Origin: Lepisosteus oculatus
Taxonomy: Eukaryota; Chordata; Actinopteri; Semionotiformes; Lepisosteidae
DNA length: 64,000 nucleotides
NCBI RefSeq assembly: GCF_040954835.1
Contig: NC_090698.1
Location: 4,586,501 to 4,650,500, forward strand
Direction: 5' to 3'
Below, piece by piece: positions 23,475 through 36,166 of the stretch (its first letter is position 1; every line of letters starts with the position of its first letter). The notes below the pieces were generated by a model, which saw only the letters and a list, made by a program, of their open reading frames with translations, was not told where the DNA came from and made no database searches. A program made the position numbers and the translations under genes.

Positions 23475-26400
23475 TCATCTGACCAGGTGGTACGTGAGCC
23501 AGTACATGAAGACGGGCTGCAGGCCCGCGATGGCCATGGTCAGGTACATCCGGAGCTGGTTCTTCGCCCCCCTCACCAGCACGCCCTCCGCTGCCGCCTC
23601 CGAAAGGATCTTCAGCCTTAAAGTCTTGATCTGCCGGGGGGAGGGGGATCATGGGAAACTGTCAGCATGTGGGGCAAAACCTCCTGTTGCCACAGTCCAG
23701 GGGCTTATTACATCAAACACCTTCAACATCAAAGCCCTCCATGTGAAATAGCGTGTCTTTTTCCCTTAACTAAGGGTACAAGTCGGGTGAGACAGGCACA
23801 TAGAAGGGAAAATTCAGAGGTTTTACATGCAGAGCATCGAAAGGAACCCATCACTTACAACTGCAACAGGCCCACAAAGTTAACCAGCGATGACCTGTGT
23901 CACATCTGTTCAACGATACAAGTGTCTACTGTGTGTGTAAGCCTCAGGTTAGGAACTTGTGGCCACTGTTGTTCTGCAAAATAGTGCTCTGCACCAGGCT
24001 GAAGGTGGTGTCCTGTGGGATTGTGTCCCATTCTCTCACACACTCTGGACAAGCATGTGACTGATCACTGATCTCTGGCTCCTGCCTGGCAAGCAGTGCA
24101 CAGGAAAACGTCCACATTCTCACTGAGCAGCACAGTTGATCTTCCACAAGCAGCATGGGCACAAGCGTGTTGTCCTGCTGCAAGCTTGTTGTGGGAGGAT
24201 GAGAATGTAATTTCAGTGTAATTTTAAGAAATTATAATAAAAGCCGAAATATCCAAAAAAATCTTTAATTAATTACATTGCTATTTCATAGCCTCTCTGA
24301 GGAATCTTTCTTTTTGGAAATGTAGGGGGAACAAAAACTGGCGCTTTTCAGCATAACAATGAAAGTGAGGTGAGTGCACATGGGTCACCTTGTCTTGGCA
24401 ACGCAACAGGTCCATTTCAGTTTTCCAACATGATGCGGAGGATCACTCAACAAAACTAAAATTAAAAAAAACACAAACTAAAAGCTTACCATGAAGACAA
24501 AGATGGCTATGCAGCACCAAAGCAGCATCAGATAATAACCTGTTCTTCCGAAAAGCAGCCCGGCCACAACTCCTACAATCATTCTGCAGGGACAGGGGTG
24601 AAAACGTGAAGGACAAGTTACACCGAAGAACCTACCCAAGTCAGCACTTTCCAAACTAACGCGGTACCCTTCTCAGCCAGGGCGTGAAAGCAGTTTTTTC
24701 AGGAACATTTTTTGTCTTTGTTCTTCCTTAAGGGTGCTCTAAATTGCTTTTTTTACGGTATGATTCCCTTTTTACGGTATGAAAGTGTAAAAGTAAAATA
24801 GGAAGATGTGGAACATGTCAACACGTTGGAGACATTTTAATCAGGATACTTTACCACCTGCTTTCTCCAGTGCAGGCAGCGAGCTAAAAGCATAAACAGA
24901 GTATAGTAACTACCCTGTAATCTAGCAAATGCACAACTGTAACTCTATAAAAATGCACTGAGCATGTAACACCTATATTCTCTGCATGTAACAATACAGC
25001 TGCATCCTTAAACTTCTGCCTTTTCGCCCAGTGTCTGGATGGTATTCTTTTAAGGAAAGACTTGGGAATGTTTGCACAGCTGTCTTTATCTGATCAGGTC
25101 CCCAAAGCAGTAAACATGGCAAGGAAAGTGTCCTAACTTTTCACTGAGAGTAAACCAACTGTGGTTAATCAGTAAGTCAGCCTTCTTAGAGGATCAGCAC
25201 AGTAGAGGGTAAAAAGATCAGACAGAATAGCGCAGACTGGATTGCATTCTCTTTTTCTATCCCTTCGAACCATGCGCCAGATATTTACAATGCAGTGAGC
25301 ATCTTTACTCAGCTGACTACCTTTAAGCAGCTGAAACATTGTGTTGTTGTAAATATATGGCCATTTCTAGTAACTTTGTTACTATGCTGCACTGCAAAAT
25401 GAAAAAGACCTGTGCCATGTGACACTCGGCATTCCCTGAAAATAGGGGTGCATACTTTTTAGTTTTTATACATTTTGCTTGCTTAGCGAGGTAGTATCTG
25501 GACCAGATGGTTTGATGGAGATCAGTTACTGTTTACTCTCTCCTTACGGTCACGTCTGTTAAGAGTACGGACCACTTCTCAGATAAAAGCTTGGGTTTGA
25601 GCCTGCTCCATTTTAGGCTTGGTGTTTTACCTCCTGTTTCTAATCTATATCCAGGCTCCTCATTTGAATATGCCAGACCAGTGTTTTGCAGACATTCAGC
25701 ACTTTCTGCTAGCATTAGAATTGCCTTACCCCACATACTTGTACCCAGAGAAGGCTATGAGGTCAATGGTGGTGAGGTCAGTGTTGACTGTGACGAGGTA
25801 CAGGCTGAGGAGAGTAGCCAGCACTTCGATGATGAGCCACACCAGGGCTGAGCTGGCCTGCATGCCCAGAATTTCAGGGGAAAACCTACACACCACAGGA
25901 GGAAAGGAGGAGAGGAGCGGTGACCTAGCTTGACTTTGCTCTGATGGGATTGTAAGCTACAGCCTGGATTGCTTCACTGGCAAACCCCCACGTCAACATA
26001 CAGGACCCTGGCAGCAGCTGCACGGCAGCATTTCTGCCAAACCTCGCCATCACACAGGACTAACACTGCCCATTTTTAAACCACACATGCACTTCCTGTG
26101 ATCCATCACTCACCTGCCATGATTGTTGCATCTTACTCTAAACAACACATTGCATACTCCAGTACTGCAATACTGCATACTGCAAGTGGAAAGTTTTCCA
26201 CACTATTTAAGGAACATTTTTGAACAAGCATTAACCCCTGATTTAACAATAATATGATTAAAAAATATCGGGGGTGCTTGAGCCCCCACCCCACAGCACC
26301 CACAGAACACTGCTCCTAGGATTCCGATGAACGACACAATAAGCAACCAATGAATCTGAACTATACAATAAGTAAACCCTTTACAAGCTTTTACAAAACA

Positions 26401-29400
26401 CATCCAGGTAAAGACAGACACCTCAGCCCTTTTTTCAGCAGCTGCAATGGAAGACGCAAGCTGAAGAGAGAGACAGCAGCCGTCTGTTACAAGAGTGCAG
26501 CTCTATATCAGTGCTGTGTGGCGCAGTAACCTTATACAAGCGCAAAGCCTGCCAGCTCACCTGTTCTGAGTCCCCAGAGCCAGCCCTGCCACCAGGATGT
26601 AGGTGATGAATGCCATGGCTGTGGTAACAAACAAGACTGCAGGTTAGGAAAGACACTGGCTGAAGGAACTGTTTGTGTCGACTCATCATGTACATCTTCT
26701 AATGCGGAGAATCAATTCAAAAGGCAAACAAGATGTTGAGTATAGTCAAAAGTGTAGAAACTGAATTAAGGGATGTGATGTTAGGATTGTACCAGGTACT
26801 ATTTAGGCCTCGTTTAAAACACTGTGTACAAATTTGGTCACCACGTTATAGATAAGATCCTGCTGCTCTGAATCACTCCAGAGAAGAGCAACTGGATTCA
26901 TTCTGAGGCTTAAGGGAATGTCCTACACCGACAGGCTGAAGGAACCAAACCTTTTTAGTGTTGAACGGAGATTATTACTAGGGGATCCTATACAAGCTCT
27001 CAAAAATCTAGTAGGTTTCTTCAGAATTGTGTGAGTGAAAGACAAACCTGAGGACACAGGTGAAAAGTAAGTGGAAGTGTATTTAAAACTGAGTACTGGT
27101 GGCACTGCTTTACACAAAGGGCAGTGGGAGTATGCAACAGGCTACCCCCCGTGCTGTTGAAATTGAAACCCCCAGTGTCTTTCAGGAAACTGCTGGATGA
27201 GATCCTTGGATCAATTAACTACTAATTAACTAAAGGGCAAGATGAGCCTAATGGCCTCCTCTCATTTGTAACCTTTCTGAGGTTCCCATCAGTCAGATGC
27301 AAAGGAACTATACTGTTAGTACATGCTGATGCACCAGTCATGTGGTCCTCGCTTCCAGAACAGATGGGGGCTTCTTGTGTCCATTCAGTCTTGTATCCGG
27401 AGCGGAGCTCATCGAGCTGTGGCTGATCTCGCCAGTGTAGCGTTAAGGCAAGGAGCGGCACGGTTTGCCATTCCGACACGGCATTGGGCCCTGGAAAACC
27501 TGTGGCTGGAAGGTTGCCGGTTCAAATCCCGTGGCCGGCAGAGGAATCCTACTTCGTTGGGCCCCTGAGCAAGGCCCTTAACCCCAACTGCTCCAGGGGC
27601 GCCGTACAATGGCTGACCCTGCGCTCTGACCCCCAGCTTCTCTCCCTGTCTGTGTGTCTGTGTCTCCCTGGAGAAAAGCTGGGGTATGCGAAAAGACGCA
27701 TTCCTAATGCAAGAAATTGTATAGGGCTAATAAAGAAACATTATTATTACCAAGCGCAGTCAAAACTCTGATGACGGGCGGCTATGTGCTGGCTGGAGGA
27801 ACCTCAGCCCCCTGCTGGCCCAAGCAGTGCTGTTCTTACCTGGAATGTACAGGTCAGGGGCGTTGATATCGAACCTGGGTGCCACTGGGGTGTCCTGCTG
27901 GTAACTCACCTCCCAGTTCTGCACAGAAAGCCAGGAGAGGATTACAAAAGAGCACTTCAATGTCTCCCATCACATAGGCAAACACGCCAGGGGGGGGACC
28001 ACTGAATTGCCAACGCAGCGGCAATCAGCCCAGGGGAGAGAAACAGCTGCACCCCACTTCAGGCTTCTGACCCTGAGCAGTACATGCTGTACATTCAGCA
28101 ATTAAAAAACCTGTAAGCAAGCCTCAGAATGAGATCAGTCACAGCAATACAGAATCTCTAATCTACTGACACAGAATCGATTCTAAAAGTTTCCCTTTCA
28201 GCATGAACCACTCTGGTAAATCCAGCTGTCTGGAAGCCAGTGTTCTCACATTATTTCTCTCAGAGGTGAATATGGAGTGTTTCTAGTCACTGTGAACTTC
28301 AAGGTCTTGCATCCAAACATGAGCCAGACATCTCCCGCTGTCACTATTCGGCAGTTACAGAGGCGAGGGCTCAGCTGGCCAGATATTTTGTGCATTGCTT
28401 CTGTCTGTTGACAAAAAGCCTTGCTTTGATCCAGAAGCTTATCGGAGTGACCCCTTCTGCTCCTGAACGCCATGATCTGCATGCAGCACTGGGCAACAGT
28501 GCGCGAAACCGGCCGCCACGTGGCCCTGCAGAGCTCAGAACACCTCTGCACAACAGGAGGCTTAAAATCGCTGGGTTACATTCCACGCAAATAATCCAAT
28601 TCCAGTTAAAAGCAAAAATCAATACCTGGTGCATGTAAGGGAAGACCAGCAGGCCGAGCTTCCTGCCCACATAGACCGTGTCCACAGCAAAGTAGTATTT
28701 CAGCTTGGAGATGGGGATGAATCTGTCCAGCTGTGGGGTTCAGAACTGGTCAGTTTGACACCTTGTTGTTTTTGGAATCATGCAGGTTTATAGTCAGGAA
28801 AGTCAAAAGCACACATGCCTCGAACACAGAACTGGAATCCTTAGTGGACTCAGTTAACAAAGCCGGCCAGGCACTGCTGCAGGCCCAGCTGTGACAGCGA
28901 AGGGGCGTCTTCAACAAAAGAAGAGACCTCATCGTTTCTTCCTGTAGCGATGCCGGCCTCGTTAACACTGACCGCTACAGAGGAGCTGTAACGAGCGCAC
29001 AAAGGGCCTTGTCTTCACGCACAACGCGAGCACGCACATATGAGCTGCGAAGGCAAGCAGCAAGCATGCAAACGAAGGCAAAAATTCGTTAAATAGCGGC
29101 TTAAAAACTTAATGACTGTGCAGAACATTTTGCCAACAACGGTCTTGAAAGTTACTCTTCTATTATGAATACAATTATGATGATATTGTAATATAAATTC
29201 AAGAGGATTTTACATTTCGGCGGCAGATGAATGGAGCCCTGATCAATCCATGAAGATACCATTTAGGAGAAAAGGCACTAAAGGAATGCAAAGGGTTATT
29301 ATTCAGACTCCGGCTTCAGATGTCCTTACCCCATGACTAAGGGACTAAGCCTCTACTTACATTTTTGTCCACGATCTGTTTTCCCTGACTGGCCAGACTG

Positions 29401-32400
29401 CTGCCATACGCCATTGCCAGATTGGACATGGGGTCGGAGAGCAGAGCCTGTCCTGGGTAGCCCGCCCCCGCTGCTTCTGAGCCCCTGAAACCCGGGCCCG
29501 CCGCCCTCCTGCCGGTGCTGGTGTCATCGAAGAGCTGGCTGGGTTCGGCCCCGTCCGGCGTCGCGTTCCTCATTCTCGCTTTCTGTTCTGGAAGCGGCAA
29601 AACCCTCGCAGGTCAGAGATCAGAACGCAGAGACGGACGCAGGCCTGCAGCCATGCGAGGAGTGCCTGCAGGCACGCACTCCATACGCTGGCACTGCAGT
29701 GCATTACACACGAGGGCAGCGCGCATCTCTGCTTTTCACATGAACAGGCTGCAGGCCAAGACAGTTACTCTGTGGAAAAAGAGGAATCGCACCCCCTCGC
29801 TAGGCAGAGGTGTTGCAGAGATTGATCTTCTGTTCCAAGTCAACACTGTGCCGTTTCCCCACACTCTTCTACTGGGCCCCAAGCTTTAGGGCTCTGGTAA
29901 ATAACTGGTAGGACTGGTCCCGAGCAGCTGAACTGTTGTTAGTATACTTTGGAGGAAAACTCCTATGAGTCAGAATTCCAAGAGACAAGGTACAAACAGC
30001 TCACCTTAAAAGAGATAAATAGGGAAGTGCATGAAATTAATACTTTATTCGTCTAATGCTCCCAAATAAATGTGCAACTAGGGATGTTTTGTGCATTTAA
30101 ACAATTTCCTACTCAGTCGCCGTCAGGTTATTCTGCTGTGGATTTGCACTCTCACCGAGTGAGCCTGCAGTGGAAAAAGCATTCAGCATTTGATTAGAAT
30201 CGAGCAGCGAAAGCTGGGGTGAGCGAGAAGCATGCCTCGCACATCACTCTGTGTGTTTTTGTTTCCTATTTATCGACCCCAAAAGCCGAGCAACCCTTGA
30301 TTTGTCATCACCTACTCACCTAAGGCAACTTCATCCTAACCTCCTGGAATACGCCGCCTAAATACAGGCGTAATAAATTCACGAAGCCCTTGTGCAAACA
30401 CAGCAGCATAAACATGTCGCTGTAGGCTGTGTCTTGATCTACAGTAGAAGCATTTAAAACTGAAGAGGAATCCCAAACCTACAGGTGACATTTGCTGGGT
30501 TATGCTGATTCATTCGGTGCTGTTGCATCCCAGGAAATTCCAAAGCCAAGGAAAATGCTCCACATCCTCCACACTGCGCCCAGCACAAAAACCCCAGCTT
30601 GTCTCGACCTCAGTGGAACATCACAAGATGTTTTCGCCCAGAATGAATTTCTCTCAAGAATAAAGACTGCATTATTTCATCCGCAGCCAAGATGTCCCTT
30701 GAAGAGGTCACAGGAGCGAGGCAGCAGAGCTGGTGGAGTGGTGCCACAACAACCAGGAGGCCTGACAGGACACAGCCAGCTGGCACTCAGAGCTGAGCAA
30801 GTCACATGAGCCCACGTCTCTGCTGGACTCTTCTCTCCAGGTGCTGGGCCTTTCCACCTCAAGGCACAGTCAGGCATTTCTCTGCTAAACTGGATTTGAC
30901 ACATATTTAAAAGGCACTTTCTCCTTTCCTTAAAACGCAATTCCTGAAACTGCACTCCAGTGTCTCTTATAAAGCTGAATGCTCGTTTTCTGAACCCAGC
31001 TTCTGAACACTGTGGATGTGCAACCCATAAATGTTGCCATATGTGCTGTTAAAATGCACATATTGTCAATAAACCTGTAGGTATTCATTTATGGTAGCTG
31101 TCAGCAGCTTGTCTGTAAACTGTGCACTATACTGTTATACTATATATAACGTCGGCCTGTCTCCTGTAGGGAAACAGTACAGAGCCTCCCCCTCTGGCAT
31201 CTGAATCAAGACTTCACGTGGGAGAAAGAGCCTCCTCTGATCTGAACTAAAAATACCCCCCCCCTTCCTGTTTCTGGAGCGCTAGAAGTCCTTCACCCTT
31301 TCTAAAAGATGCTGTGCTTAGTACCTAGTTCGGTCTGTGCCCAGATTTACTACCACGACAGAAACTAGAGCACATTGACATCAAACCCCTAAAGCCAGTA
31401 TAGTTCTGAAGCATACCACCTTCTAGAAACAAACCCCCCTGCTATATAGAGGGACAACAGAAGCAGGTCTGAAATCCCGTCATAGTTTAGAGGTGAGGCG
31501 AGTGCCCCAGGTTGACAGCTTGTGCTGAATCCTATTCCTGGGACTGAGATCTTGAGCTGGGACCATCCGCAAGAGGCACAGTACCAGACAGAACAGCTAC
31601 ATTCTGCAGGGCCTGATGCAGACACTCACACAGACGACTGATATGTTAAAAAAAAAACTTTGACACATCTATTGAATGCTACAAAAAAAAATCCTTTTTC
31701 AGCCAATTTATCTCCTTGGATTTTCATCTGCGCAGTGCTGCGTTTTAGGACACTGTTCATGCGTCAGACCTCATTCTGACAAAAAACATTTTGGCAGGTC
31801 CCTACACCCTGTCCTGCTTATGAATTAAAACACTGCATGTCAGTGTTCCACAAGGACCAGACTATGAAATATGTGTACAAGACAAGAAGATATTTCAAAC
31901 AAAGCTAAAACTGGCTTTTTCAAGCACTATGGTAGACTTACACAAAGATGAAAAGGAGAACTCTGGATGAGTCAAGACAAAAATTCTAATTGCATTTTCT
32001 CCAGTGGACAAGACTGACTGAAAACTTCACAGCCTGTATTGCCTAACGAAATGTCACGGCTTTGTTCACGGACCATTATTAAATTACAAATATCAAGACT
32101 CCCAGGCTTTAAAAACATGTGCCGAAGAACTAGGGCCATGAACGAACCCTCTGCCCCAACAGCTACAGAAAGCACTGGGCCGGCTGTGGTCTTACTCGGT
32201 ACCCTCCTCACTGGCACTGCGGTTCAAACAGCCTTCTACCGTAGTACTTAAACCGCTGTGCTAGGAATAATGTCAATTGTGCTTTACCCAGGTAAAATGG
32301 GGAAAAACTTCGTTTCCTGCAAAAAAGACGACAGCTGTACACTTGCGTCTTCCGCGTCGCTTAGTTCTTCTCAATTCAAAGAGCTTCTTTCAGCAACACA

Positions 32401-32760
32401 GCGCAGAGGACCGGCATCTCTGACTCCGCTACACTGTGTCGAGATCCTGTTGTACGGTTCCTTCGCTTACACTGGCTACGGACAGTGCGCTGCAGCCTTG
32501 TCTAGCTCAAAAAGACAACTAAAACAGAAGCCCAGATAATCTGGCAGTGACATTTTCTGAAACAGATATATCTTGCGCACATTAGTAAAAACACTAAAAT
32601 ATCCACCATCTTCTCCTTTTTTCAGACATGATATATCCTGTTTGACCCCCCCTTTCATACAATAGGAAAGTGTCACGGAAAAGTGAAAATTAAATACAAA
32701 TAAATCTGACGTACGTAACTTACGCTGTCTGAACCCGCTAGAGGTTGTTGAGTAATCCAT
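23475..32760 (-). CDS. YIF1B: YIF1B, Yip1-interacting factor homolog B (8 coding exons, 303 aa)
   Basis: Membrane protein of the early secretory pathway (ER-Golgi intermediate compartment/Golgi) that partners YIP family proteins and Rab GTPases. Coding exons on the minus strand: 32760-32724, 29587-29361, 28730-28626, 27918-27840, 26618-26561, 25885-25730, 24583-24490 and 23630-23475. All have AG/GT borders and matching phases, for 912 nt including the stop. The N-terminus is [12 protein letters not shown], then QLFDDTS and [16 protein letters not shown] in the cytosolic part. Five hydrophobic spans lie at roughly residues 151-167, 181-205, 218-234, 237-253 and 282-302, ending in TYHLVR. Human YIF1B is 314 aa. 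[17 protein letters not shown] and LRLKIL..AAAEG point to the B paralog, although the short N-terminus resembles YIF1A. Confidence 0.95.
23940..24195 (-). mobile_element. Possible Tc1-type transposase fragment
   Basis: A minus-strand frame reads [18 protein letters not shown], which resembles the 'EWN.IPQ..I..LI.SM' segment near the C-terminus of Tc1-like transposases. The following residues do not match well and no terminal inverted repeats were seen. It lies in the last intron of YIF1B. Support is weak. Confidence 0.3.
26715..27275 (+). mobile_element. CR1-like LINE, 3' end fragment
   Basis: The degenerate plus-strand reading includes a 'TNLVTTL' start, '[20 protein letters not shown]', [20 protein letters not shown] and the ending FQETAG-ILGSIN. 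Together these follow the reverse transcriptase C-terminus of CR1/L2-type LINEs. The 'aatggcctcctctcatttgt' 3' tail follows. Stops are present, so it is inactive. It occupies most of the first half of the YIF1B intron between 26619 and 27839. Confidence 0.75.
27425..27752 (+). repeat. tRNA-derived SINE
   Basis: A B-box GGTTCAAATCC lies at 27519-27529 inside a tRNA-like head. A conserved body follows ('cctgagcaaggcccttaacc', then ctgctccaggggcgccgtac and tgaccctgcgctctgacccc), and then a 3' end 'aataaagaaacattattatt'. The element sits in YIF1B intron sequence and ends about 90 bp from the 27840 splice donor. Confidence 0.85.
27806..27820 (-). promoter_or_regulatory. CTCF-like motif
   Basis: AGCCCCCTGCTGGCC on the plus strand is the reverse complement of a CTCF core (CCAGCAGGGGGCT). 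It lies between a tRNA-derived SINE and a YIF1B exon. Confidence 0.45.
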
Positions 32761-32939
32761 ACTGCGGAGATGAATTGACTGAGATGAAAATAATTAGACC
32801 ACAAAATAATGCAAATACGCGAAATTAAATGGCTTACATTCAACTTTGTACAGTACGATAATAAAAAAAAACCATTCAAATCGGTAAGGCCTGCCTCTTT
32901 AAAATACAATTAGCAGCGCACAACCGAACATGAATGTCT

Positions 32940-33095
32940 GACCAATCAAAGCGTGGTAAATCAGTCCAGCGCGCGATGCACGTAAGGATCCAGCCAATAG
33001 GCAGGCTCCGATGTACCGCCTGAACGGAGACGCCCGACCAATGAAAAGCAGACGCACCGACGCGTCGTGAAGATTGATAGTACAATTCACCAATC
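32940..33095. promoter_or_regulatory. YIF1B promoter with four evenly spaced CCAAT boxes
   Basis: CCAAT pentamers, all on the plus strand (so ATTGG relative to YIF1B), lie at 32942-32946, 32994-32998, 33038-33042 and 33090-33094, spaced 52, 44 and 52 bp. Each is followed by A, C or G as in NF-Y sites. They lie 180-335 bp upstream of the YIF1B start codon in a CpG-enriched stretch. NF-Y arrays of this kind often act in bidirectional or TATA-less promoters; a plus-strand partner transcript is not evident. Confidence 0.6.
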
Positions 33096-33099
33096 ACAC

Positions 33100-34270
33100 G
33101 CCAGTACAGGGCAAAAAAAAAACGATTCTCTAAGGAAGGCAGGATGGCGTATCTGGGAGCATATGAGAGAAACAGTACTGAGAGATCACAGTTGGTCTGA
33201 TTTATTATTAACCCACTGTCTACCAAGACTGTCGAAGCAAGCCACTGCAGTAAAACAATCTGACTGGTTATTATGCAAACATCTGTCTGTTTTCTCCTCA
33301 GTATAACAATTCCAGATTCTAAAGTGTGAATAAAATGCATAACATTTTAAAAAAAATACAAAATGCTTAACACCCAATATGCTCGCTTACATTTGTAATT
33401 CCTCACATTTTCTTCACAGAAACGCATTTATGGTTATTACATATTTTACCAATTAGCTACCAATAGATAATACAAAACCGATATAATGCATCATCGTAAC
33501 ATTTCAAACAGCTGCACTGCGAAATATTTTTTATAGCTAATAAAAGCTGTAGTCTGCACGGAGCACACGTTTACCATTTCAACACAACAACTCTTCAACG
33601 TTTTTTTTCTTCAATAAGATTTAGAAGAAAAATAAGATTAATTTTGCTTACTCACTTTTAATCCTGTCATATACATACCGTCACGTTTATAAAGCTGCTT
33701 CTCCAGATAGACTTATATTTACAAATTGTACCTGGTAGGTACTTTGTCAATTTGAGTGAAAGGATGTGCGGCTATATCGTTTAAAAAATTCGTTGTAAAA
33801 AAAACGTACGTAATTGTTAAACATTAAATTCCATCGGATGGATGTCTGTGTCGACTTTGTGTTGTCATCCTGCTAAAGGTGAATCAGTTTTAGAGGAGTT
33901 CGGAGTTCGACTTTATGACGTCAACCCTGCCAGCACGACCCGGCGTTACCCACGCGAGCAATGAAATCCACTACAACTACACCGAGCAGAGACCAGAAGT
34001 GGGGATTTAAATATGTTTTAATCTTGCTGATTTTTTCCGCCGTGCTTAGCGTCTTTTATAATAAAGAATAGCCCATCTGTTTTGTACTATTTAATTCACA
34101 GTTATTTGTTAAATAGTAACGCTTTGAGGTTCAAATTATTCCTCCCCCCTCCTTGGATAAAAGCGTCGTGCAATAAGAAATCAATCAATAACTATACTTC
34201 AATTCTAAAACAGCAAAGTAGTTATGTTACAATATTTCTTTATTACAGACCCACGAAAAGCTTATACAAC
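33100..34270. other. Intergenic sequence, AT-rich
   Basis: No gene or clear mobile element was recognised between the YIF1B promoter and the tRNA gene. It has multiple poly-A/T runs. CpG is somewhat enriched near 33900-33960. Confidence 0.5.
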
Positions 34271-34274
34271 ACAA

Positions 34275-34347
34275 GCCCGGCTAGCTCAGTCGGTAGAGCA
34301 TGAGACTCTTAATCTCAGGGTCGTGGGTTCGAGCCCCACGTTGGGCG
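34275..34347 (+). tRNA. tRNA-Lys (anticodon CTT)
   Basis: A 73-nt cloverleaf. The acceptor stem GCCCGGC pairs with GTTGGGC with G-T wobbles, and G73 is the discriminator. The D arm holds the A box (TAGCTCAGTCGG). The anticodon loop ACTCTTAATCT shows CTT at the anticodon position. The T arm holds the B box GGTTCGAGCCC. There is no intron and no encoded CCA. A TTTTT Pol III terminator lies at 34355-34359, eight bases downstream. The sequence agrees with the conserved vertebrate cytosolic tRNA-Lys-CTT as I know it, so it is very likely functional. Confidence 0.98.
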
Positions 34348-34354
34348 ATGTTGG

Positions 34355-34359
34355 TTTTT
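34355..34359 (+). terminator. Pol III terminator of tRNA-Lys
   Basis: A run of five T residues 8 nt after the mature 3' end, the canonical RNA polymerase III stop. Confidence 0.85.
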
Positions 34360-34548
34360 ACTAGTCTTTTACGTAAGTAAAATATACTTACTGTATCTTT
34401 TCATTTAAGTAATTCAACATTACTTTAACCATTTAATACCATGTGACCTGTTATTTGCACGAACATATAGTTAAACGTGAAAAGCACCGATTCTTCTAAC
34501 ACAGTGCGAAAACGCGCAATTTATGAAAATAATGATTTCAGAAATTGT

Positions 34549-34562
34549 CCAGTAGGTGGCAG
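34549..34562 (+). promoter_or_regulatory. CTCF-like motif near the tRNA gene
   Basis: CCAGTAGGTGGCAG fits the CTCF core CCASYAGRKGGCRS on the plus strand, about 200 bp downstream of tRNA-Lys. The nearest right-hand CTCF-like motif, at 44298-44311, is on the minus strand. Confidence 0.5.
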
Positions 34563-35329
34563 TAGCTATACAGTATTTAACCCAGATTGTAGTACAGATG
34601 CACATCTTCCACGAGTTTTTTTCTAATTTTACTTCACCCGCATTGGAATATCATTATGCAATGCGTGTTTTAGATGGAAATACAGGACTAACAGTGCATT
34701 CAGAGAGTGCTGTTTTTTAGACCGTAACTATCTAACATTTTAAAACTCGGCGCTGTAACAGATTTAGACGGCTGCTCATCGGAGGCCGTCACTATGCTGA
34801 CAAACCCAAACACACCGGTATCAAGTTACCATAGTGACGCTTAACAAAAACTGTTACTCAATCGATTGTGTTATCTTTTCATGGTCGAATGAGGGCTTTG
34901 GCGTTTAGACCATGGCATTCACTTGGCATAAACAACGGAGAATCAAAATGTACATCTGAAAACGCGCAACGAAACAACCGAACACACGATTGATAAATCT
35001 TCGAAAAAACGCATTATAATTGTAATTTGAAAAAAAAAATCGTGAAATTATATTTTTAACGGTTTTTGGATAGCCACATGGATAATGCATTTATATTCAT
35101 TAAAATAAGCTTCGTAAATCTACGAGAACAGCAAATACCCGGGCTGCTGCAGTGCAATCGATAGAGATACGGGTAATGAGATTTAGTGTCATATTTAATC
35201 ACTACAACCTAAAGGGGTAATAGTTTATGCCCAAACTAAAATTTAGCATGGAAGAGGTTACTTGCAGGCAGCCTGTGGACCACTGTTTTCAATTTTTTAG
35301 ACGATCACCCTGAAATCGACATTCCCTCG

Positions 35330-35520
35330 AGAGGCGTTATAGCCATGTTTCCTGTCCCACCTCCCCCCGCTGTGCGTCACGTGGCGCCGCTCCCCCTCCG
35401 CTTGATGGATGATTGCAGCCTCGGAGCTCGCGGAGTTTCCGATGTCGGCCCCGCCGCGCGCCCGGGTTCCTTCTCTCGACGACACGACGGGAGAACGTGC
35501 CTCTTCTAGCGCGTTGTTTG
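35330..35520. promoter_or_regulatory. Orphan CpG-rich stretch with CACGTG E-box
   Basis: A small CpG island contains TCACGTGGC (the CACGTG core at 35378-35383, a USF/MITF-type E-box) and GC-rich flanks. A 62-codon minus-strand frame overlaps it but has no known similarity. It may be a promoter or enhancer of an unrecognised transcript. No associated exon could be identified. Confidence 0.4.
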
Positions 35521-36166
35521 TTTTTTTTTGCGTTTTAGGCCCTTAAAAGACTACGCGCGACAGAGAAAGCGGTCTGTGCGTTCCTGAATTAGATGTGCAA
35601 TTTTTGAAAAGCAGCATGCAAATTCAAAGGGAGCCTACAGTCCCAATTTCTCAGACCGGCTATTAATTAATTCACGGTCTTGTAAAATTTTACAAATTCC
35701 GAATTGAACACAAAATCGTGAACTTTGTGAAATTATCATATTGTTGCAGATCCCTGTTCTCGCCCCGGGCAAGTGACGTTAGATGGCCCTTCCTGCTCTC
35801 TGTAATCACTCATTTAATGCAATGTAAGAGTTCAGGTTGTGCAGTAGATATTTCACCGCAGAAATATTCCAGCCTGTGTTTGTATTTGTCGGCAAAATGT
35901 CTGGAATCCGACAGCAATATTTCTATTGGATTAAAAGACATGCAGACATGTATTCACAAGCCTGCTCGTTTACAACGCAATAGGGCCACAACACATCACT
36001 GCAATCACTGGCCTCTGAGTCACAGAACATGACACTGTGCATATCTGTGGTTGTGGTTTTACATGGTACTGTGTAAATTTAATTGTGGTTTGTAATGCAT
36101 TTATCAATGCTCTTTCTAACCCCCCCCCCAAAAAAAAAACAAAACAAAAAAAGCATTGCAGTTCCC

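Noticed and set aside
30300-30345. Alternative YIF1B first exon with gtgagt donor near 30316
   Set aside because: Frame upstream of the donor hits a stop. The exon at 32760-32724 gives a YIF1-like N-terminus in the correct phase.
32876-33340. 154-codon minus-strand frame above YIF1B
   Set aside because: It covers the CCAAT promoter array; no known domain, and YIF1B exon 1 with a proper donor lies below it.
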